This document shows positions 59,325 through 64,000 of a stretch of DNA of 64,000 bases, piece by piece. Every line of letters begins with the position of its first letter. Within the stretch, counting starts at the first letter, position 1. This DNA comes from Asterias amurensis (taxonomy: Eukaryota > Echinodermata > Asteroidea > Forcipulatida > Asteriidae). Below the pieces are notes generated by a model that was given only the letters and a program-made list of their open reading frames with translations, ran no database searches and was not told where the DNA came from. The stretch covers positions 14,673,501 to 14,737,500 of the forward strand of contig NC_092668.1 of assembly GCF_032118995.1 (NCBI RefSeq). Direction: 5' to 3'. The position numbers were made by a program, and so were the translations under genes.

Positions 59325-59505
59325 TATACACCGATGTGTGTTAGCACTGTAAACAAAGCTCTGTGAAAAAATCACAGGCATATTACTCGGGTGGGATTCA
59401 AACCCACGACCTTTTCCATTCTAGAGCAGTGTCTTACCAACTAGACCACTGAGATTGCCCGGTAGCTAGAGGCAGTTAGAACCCTTTGTTTACTCAGCAG
59501 CGGTA
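59325..59505 (-). repeat. tRNA-derived SINE type B, best copy
   Basis: On the minus strand: GCCGGGCAATCTCAGTGGTCTAGTTGGTAAGACACTGC-like A-box region (complement of 59420-59462), then GGTCGTGGGTTTGAATCCCACCCGAGT (B-box, complement of 59390-59415), then a body with TGTGATTTTTTCACAGAGC. Confidence 0.75.
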
Positions 59506-61754
59506 CCCGCAACCACTGATGTTAAATTTGTTTTGGTCTTGCATTTTCTGTAAATGATTTGTATTTAACCCCATTCACAAAACCCTTAAAGTCAAGAATG
59601 CTAAAGAGTGTGGGTTTTCTTTCATCATTGTTTAGCTGGTACTGCTCTTCTAGCAAATCAGTGTGATGTTGCAACTACCACAATTCCAAAGATGCATACA
59701 GTACTGATGGTGAACATTGAACAAACAAAAGTTGATTTGAAGATATTGCCAAATAAGTCCTAATATAAAAGAAATTGACATAATAATTTCGAGGCAGTAT
59801 TATTTGTATGTGCATTTTGTATTTGTAGTCTATCATTATAGTTCAATGTAAATTTAAGATGTATATGTCAATAGGAACGGTGAAATTGTCCAGTATAGCT
59901 GGTTCTAATACAGTAGTATTTCATAGTATGAACAAGATATTTAATGTAACATGAGTGTAATGTTCATCAACTGATAGTGTAGTGTAGTGTAGTTTTTGTT
60001 TTTCAATCACATTAAAAGGAGCTTTATATTTCCTTGCATTGTAAACATGTTGCAGAAATATGTTAAAAGGGATGTTATTTAACAAGGTGCCTAAGACAAA
60101 AAAAATGTGTTTAGAGGGAAAACCTCGATTTGTGATTAAATATGATAATTACGTAACTGTACAATAATACTTCATGTACACAAAATTAATACATTCCTCG
60201 GAACAAGTTGTGAGATTGTTGTTGGCATCAAAACAAATTACATAAATGTCGTATTTAAAAAAAAAAATTAACAAGCAATGTGTGTGATTTTGTTGCCTGA
60301 TGTGCACTACCACAAAATATTGTAGTTTTCTTTGCATCTTGCAGAATATTTTTGGACTAATTTTTAACCAAAATTTGACCATTAAAATGTTCCATCCCAT
60401 CAAATTTGAAACAGCATAACAAAAGCTAGTAAATAACAAATTATTGTGATTAAAAAAAAAAAAAAAAAAAAAAAAAGGACTTAGAGCTCTGCTCCACCAA
60501 ATGCAATTTTATCACTATCAGTGGCATGTTTGTGCGCTATGGGTTGTGAATTCAACTTGGCTTTAGAAAATGTGGTTTTTGGACGTAGATTGTATAGGGT
60601 AGGCCTTTAATTCGAATGACGTCATTACGTTCTGAAAGGGGGAAAACGTAGTACGCCATGCTTTTAAATAATGTGTATTTTTGGTGAATGGTTGCACGAG
60701 GGTCATTATGTATATCAATTTTCATAAAAGGATGAAACGTTTCTTCACATTGGCACTTCATAAAAAAAAACAATATTTGAAGCTCATTGTATGTATTTGC
60801 AAATTGATTGAATGATATTGTTGCACTGTATAATAGTCTCTTGTAAATCGACGTTTCATTAAAATGGTCTTCAGGAAACGATCTTTACTTTGTTTACCTT
60901 AAGAAATTGCTGATATTTATTCAAATGAATATTATATGTTTATTTAAAAAAAAAATCCACAAATGATCTGGAGCTGATAAAATGAGCACACACGACTCTT
61001 GCTTTATACAATTATTATATATATAGATGATTTATTTGGCGGTTTACCAGCTAAAATGCCATCCAATGCACGATACTGCTTCCCTGGTAATCATTGCCTT
61101 GTATTTAAAATTACCTCAAAGCATTTTGTCTTTGAATGCCACTTTTGAATTGGCGGCTGTGACTGTTGCTAAGGCTGTTGCTAAGGCTGTTGCTAAGGAC
61201 AACTTATAAGCTTTGACATGTCACATCCACTTGTTTCGACAACAGCTTAACCATGGTTGTACTGCCCGCTCTATGCCAGCAACTATGTTTGTTTTTTATG
61301 GGGTCATGAAGGAAAGTCTTTTTTTATGAATCAAAATATGCTGGCATGATATACACATTAGCAAGCAGTGATGAAGAGTTGTTAATAATGGGCCAATAGT
61401 ATTGGCACCATTTTATGTGAATCCTTCATTATTGCAAGTGGATATTAGAATATATATATTATAATTGCAGCTGAACAAAGAAAATCCCTGTGGCGAAGGG
61501 AATGCAATGTTTATCGATGTTAATTATATTCATCAATTTAATTTGTAGTCACAAATTATGAATAATTTATTGCGTTGCTTTTAATATGGGACAGCGGGTT
61601 AAAACAATGTGTTAATTATTAGGGAAAGTAAAGAAGAAGTAACTTTAGCAAAACTGTCATCACATTTGATGGAAATTTTCGTAAAAAGGAACATACTTGT
61701 TTTTTTGTTTTTTTTTGTTTTTTTTTATCTTTGCTTTATTTCGATTGCTACAAT

Positions 61755-61886
61755 GGGTGCGTTCGTTTAGTGTGTGGCGGTTTTTCTTTCCAGGACGAAC
61801 GTGGGTAATTATCTGCACACGTTCGTCCTGGAAAAAGAAAACGCCACACACCGGGGTCGACCCAGGGAAGCTAAACGAACGCACCC
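61755..61886. mobile_element. 132-bp palindromic MITE, copy 2
   Basis: GGGTGCGTTCGTTTAG and CTAAACGAACGCACCC are exact mirrors, flanked by AAT on both sides. The left arm lacks about 20 bases that the right arm keeps (CCGGGGTCGACCCAGGGAAG), so the copy is asymmetric. Same family as 50433-50584. Confidence 0.8.
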
Positions 61887-63597
61887 AATATAAATAAAAC
61901 ATGGTGTACTCAAATGCTATTTCCTCGATTTTGATTGCGTGTCAGGCCGGATTCTTTCTCTGGAGTATCGTTACTGGTGTGTTGACCTTTGGAATAATTT
62001 GTATTTCTTTTCCTAATAATTCCCGAAAATGCTTATACTTTAATTTACATTGTTTTAATACAGAGAGTCTTTCCTTTTAATCCTAGTGGATTTCTTTCCC
62101 CCTAAGATATAATTTTTTTTTTTCAATTTTTTTTTCAAGAAAAACAAAATACACTATTGTGGCCAAGAAAGAGAAGGGACGACCTGTACCAACTCTAATT
62201 TCGTAAGCTTGTAAATAAGATGTTGTTTGTGTCAATATGTTGTGATTTTGTTCTGTGTTTATCACTTTCGAACGGAACTTGTTCCTCTTAACAGACTTCC
62301 ATTATGGGATAACATTTCTGATTGATTTACTGGGTGTTAATGATGCTCATTTTGCATAATTATGCAAATGAATTAAAAGTGCCCGGATGTGAATGTGACA
62401 TTGGAATTATTCTTTGCTGCTATATAGCTGATTTTAAAGTTAATTTATATTTTGTTTTAAACTAAAGAGAAAGGCTTTTCTCGGTGGTTCTCAAACACTG
62501 AAAACACAGGGGTCAGAGGTGACTTGGTCAGTCTCAGATAACGGATAAACAGTTGACAATAATTGGGTCAGGATGGCCCAAATGGTAAACAACAACCCGC
62601 ATTGGATCCGAACAAAGCCATGGCAACCCAGTGTTATGGCCAAGATAGGTTTATAACTGAAACATCCAGTCATGGTGGTCCTTACAAGACTTTCTGACTC
62701 AGTTTATTTGACCCGGTTATGGTCAACGCTGAACCTTGAATTCTCAGTGTTCAATCTTAGAATGTTTGAGTTAGTGATAGTGTAGCAATCTATGTACATG
62801 TACATAAACGCATTATACATTTCCAGCTTTTGCCTTTTTGCCTTGCAGCATGTTGATTTCTTTTCCTAATTTAACTTTGTTACGATCAGTACTCTTTACC
62901 CATTTTGTATTTAAACAAAAATTGCGCACAAATCATTGTGTAAATTCTCCTGTTCTTTCAGTGTTGTCTTTGTATTAATGTCAAAAAATGCCACCTGAAG
63001 GCTGCTGTTCCGAAGTTTGTTGAACTCTTAGAATTGTAGATAATCTTTCGAGATATAACCGGGATTAAGTTTCATATTTACTCTTCGGATTGTGTCCAAG
63101 ATTCTCTCGATCCCATGTTGGAATTGCGAGATATGAAATTGATAATTCTAGGGCGTACAGTATACTAATGCTGCCAAGCTGGGGTGGAATTGTATTCTCA
63201 TTAAAACATTTAGAACAAAACATATCGAATCTCGATATGCTGTTCCTTTTACTTTTAGCCCCAATTTTCTCAGGAATTGATTTTTTGGATGTTGGCACTT
63301 ATTGCACCGGAAGGGTATTGAACGCAGTGCAAATTACACCGTTTTAAAGTGAGGTCAGAGACGTGTATTTTCCCCCTCACTCCACATAAGGACTTTATCT
63401 ATTGGGAAATGAAAACAAAATTGAAATTAATATATCCCTTGCTCGTAAAAGCCTAGTGCCATTTCGGTAGCTATCAATATCAAGACCAGTGTCTGCAGTT
63501 TGGGGACCTAGAAGGAAAGACTTTGCCTCCATGGTGAGACCATAATTACATAAAAGAACAGTTGTCACCTATTAAACTTGCAGGGTTTGAAGATAAT

Positions 63598-63880
63598 GAT
63601 AGTAAAAAGCTTCCCTCCAAATATTATTAACTGAGGTTCTCTAGTTTTTGAGAAATTGGTAAAACAAGTCACAAAATAATTTTCGTCTCACGTGAGACGA
63701 AAATTATTTTAGAATGTAAAATCCCATTAACCAGTTATGGCATTTATTTTACCATAAACATAGTATAACTGGTTAATACGATTTTACATGCTAAAACGAG
63801 ACGAAAATTGTTTGTTTTACTAATTTCTCAAAAACTACAGCACCTAAAGTAAAATGTCAAGGGAAGCTTTCTACTATCAC
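63598..63880. mobile_element. inverted-repeat MITE
   Basis: TGATAGTAAAAAGCTTCCCT ... AGTTTTTGAGAAATTGGTAAAAC on the left mirrors GTTTTACTAATTTCTCAAAAACTAC ... AAGGGAAGCTTTCTACTATCA on the right. Internal palindromes are TTTTCGTCTCACGTGAGACGAAAA and TTAACCAGTTAT ... ATAACTGGTTAA. A single end occurs at about 5650-5690. Confidence 0.75.
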
Positions 63881-64000
63881 TGTGTAAGTTCAATGCAAAT
63901 CTGTGGACATTGTGTTTGTGTTAGGAAAAAGTACAAGACCCTTTCACAAACTAATTTTCCTCTTGTATGGAATTACCACCCCTACCCCCCCCTCCATTAA

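Larger units (their letters stand above)
59050..64000. other. 5-kb stretch 3' of ELOVL6, repeats only
   Basis: It holds the ELOVL6 3' UTR (no clear AATAAA found), a SINE at 59325, a poly-A run at 60450-60477, three 12-bp GTTGCTAAGGCT units at about 61162-61197 (two related units open the window at 1-23), a palindromic MITE at 61755 and an inverted-repeat MITE at 63598. No coding region was recognised. Confidence 0.6.

Noticed and set aside
50445-61902. Two minus-strand frames sharing the peptide VRSFSFPGSTPVCG
   Set aside because: Both are read through the two copies of the palindromic MITE; the shared peptide reflects the repeat.
1-64000. LTR retrovirus, Polinton or toxin remnants
   Set aside because: No reverse transcriptase, integrase, capsid or envelope-like segment and no long terminal direct repeats were recognised.

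Overview
The window is AT-rich animal DNA with small exons, long introns, canonical GT-AG splice sites and dense short repeats (tRNA-derived SINEs, MITEs, foldback elements, minisatellites). Protein sequences and repeat style suggest a deuterostome invertebrate, most likely an echinoderm. That placement is inference, because no search could be run. No rRNA, CRISPR, bacterial operon, LTR or Polinton element was recognised.

Six host genes were read by following splice phase by hand. (1) 143-9226, minus: long-chain acyl-CoA synthetase (ACSL1/5/6 class), 14 coding exons, running off the left edge before its C-terminus. (2) 14804-20048, plus: an 80-residue single-LIM protein of the CRIP type, 4 exons. 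(3) 27766-38940, minus: SEC24C/D-class COPII cargo adaptor, 17 exons, with one apparent 1-base frameshift in an otherwise intact frame. (4) 43125-50287, plus: DEG/ENaC/ASIC-family channel, 11 coding exons, with a furin-like site followed by a large glycine-rich repeat in the extracellular domain. (5) 52742-56511, minus: TXNDC15-type thioredoxin-like membrane protein, 4 exons. (6) 58129-59049, plus: ELOVL6-type fatty-acid elongase in one uninterrupted coding exon.

Layout: ACSL and LIM are divergent across about 5.5 kb that holds a foldback element with a 9-bp target duplication. LIM and SEC24 converge across a 7.7-kb interval with no recognisable gene. SEC24 and the channel are divergent. The channel and TXNDC15 converge. 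TXNDC15 and ELOVL6 are head to head across 1.6 kb. About 5 kb after ELOVL6 holds only repeats. Two genes concern acyl chains (ACSL activates fatty acids, ELOVL6 elongates acyl-CoA) and two concern the ER and secretory route (SEC24, TXNDC15). This looks like ordinary synteny rather than a functional cluster.

The most unusual material is in the repeats: an 18-bp minisatellite open in several frames inside ACSL, a perfect 59-bp-arm palindrome, a hAT-like element inserted in an array of about 115-bp monomers, hammerhead-like cores in dispersed repeats, a 113-bp higher-order array in LIM intron 1, and a SINE that appears to supply a splice acceptor of the channel gene.
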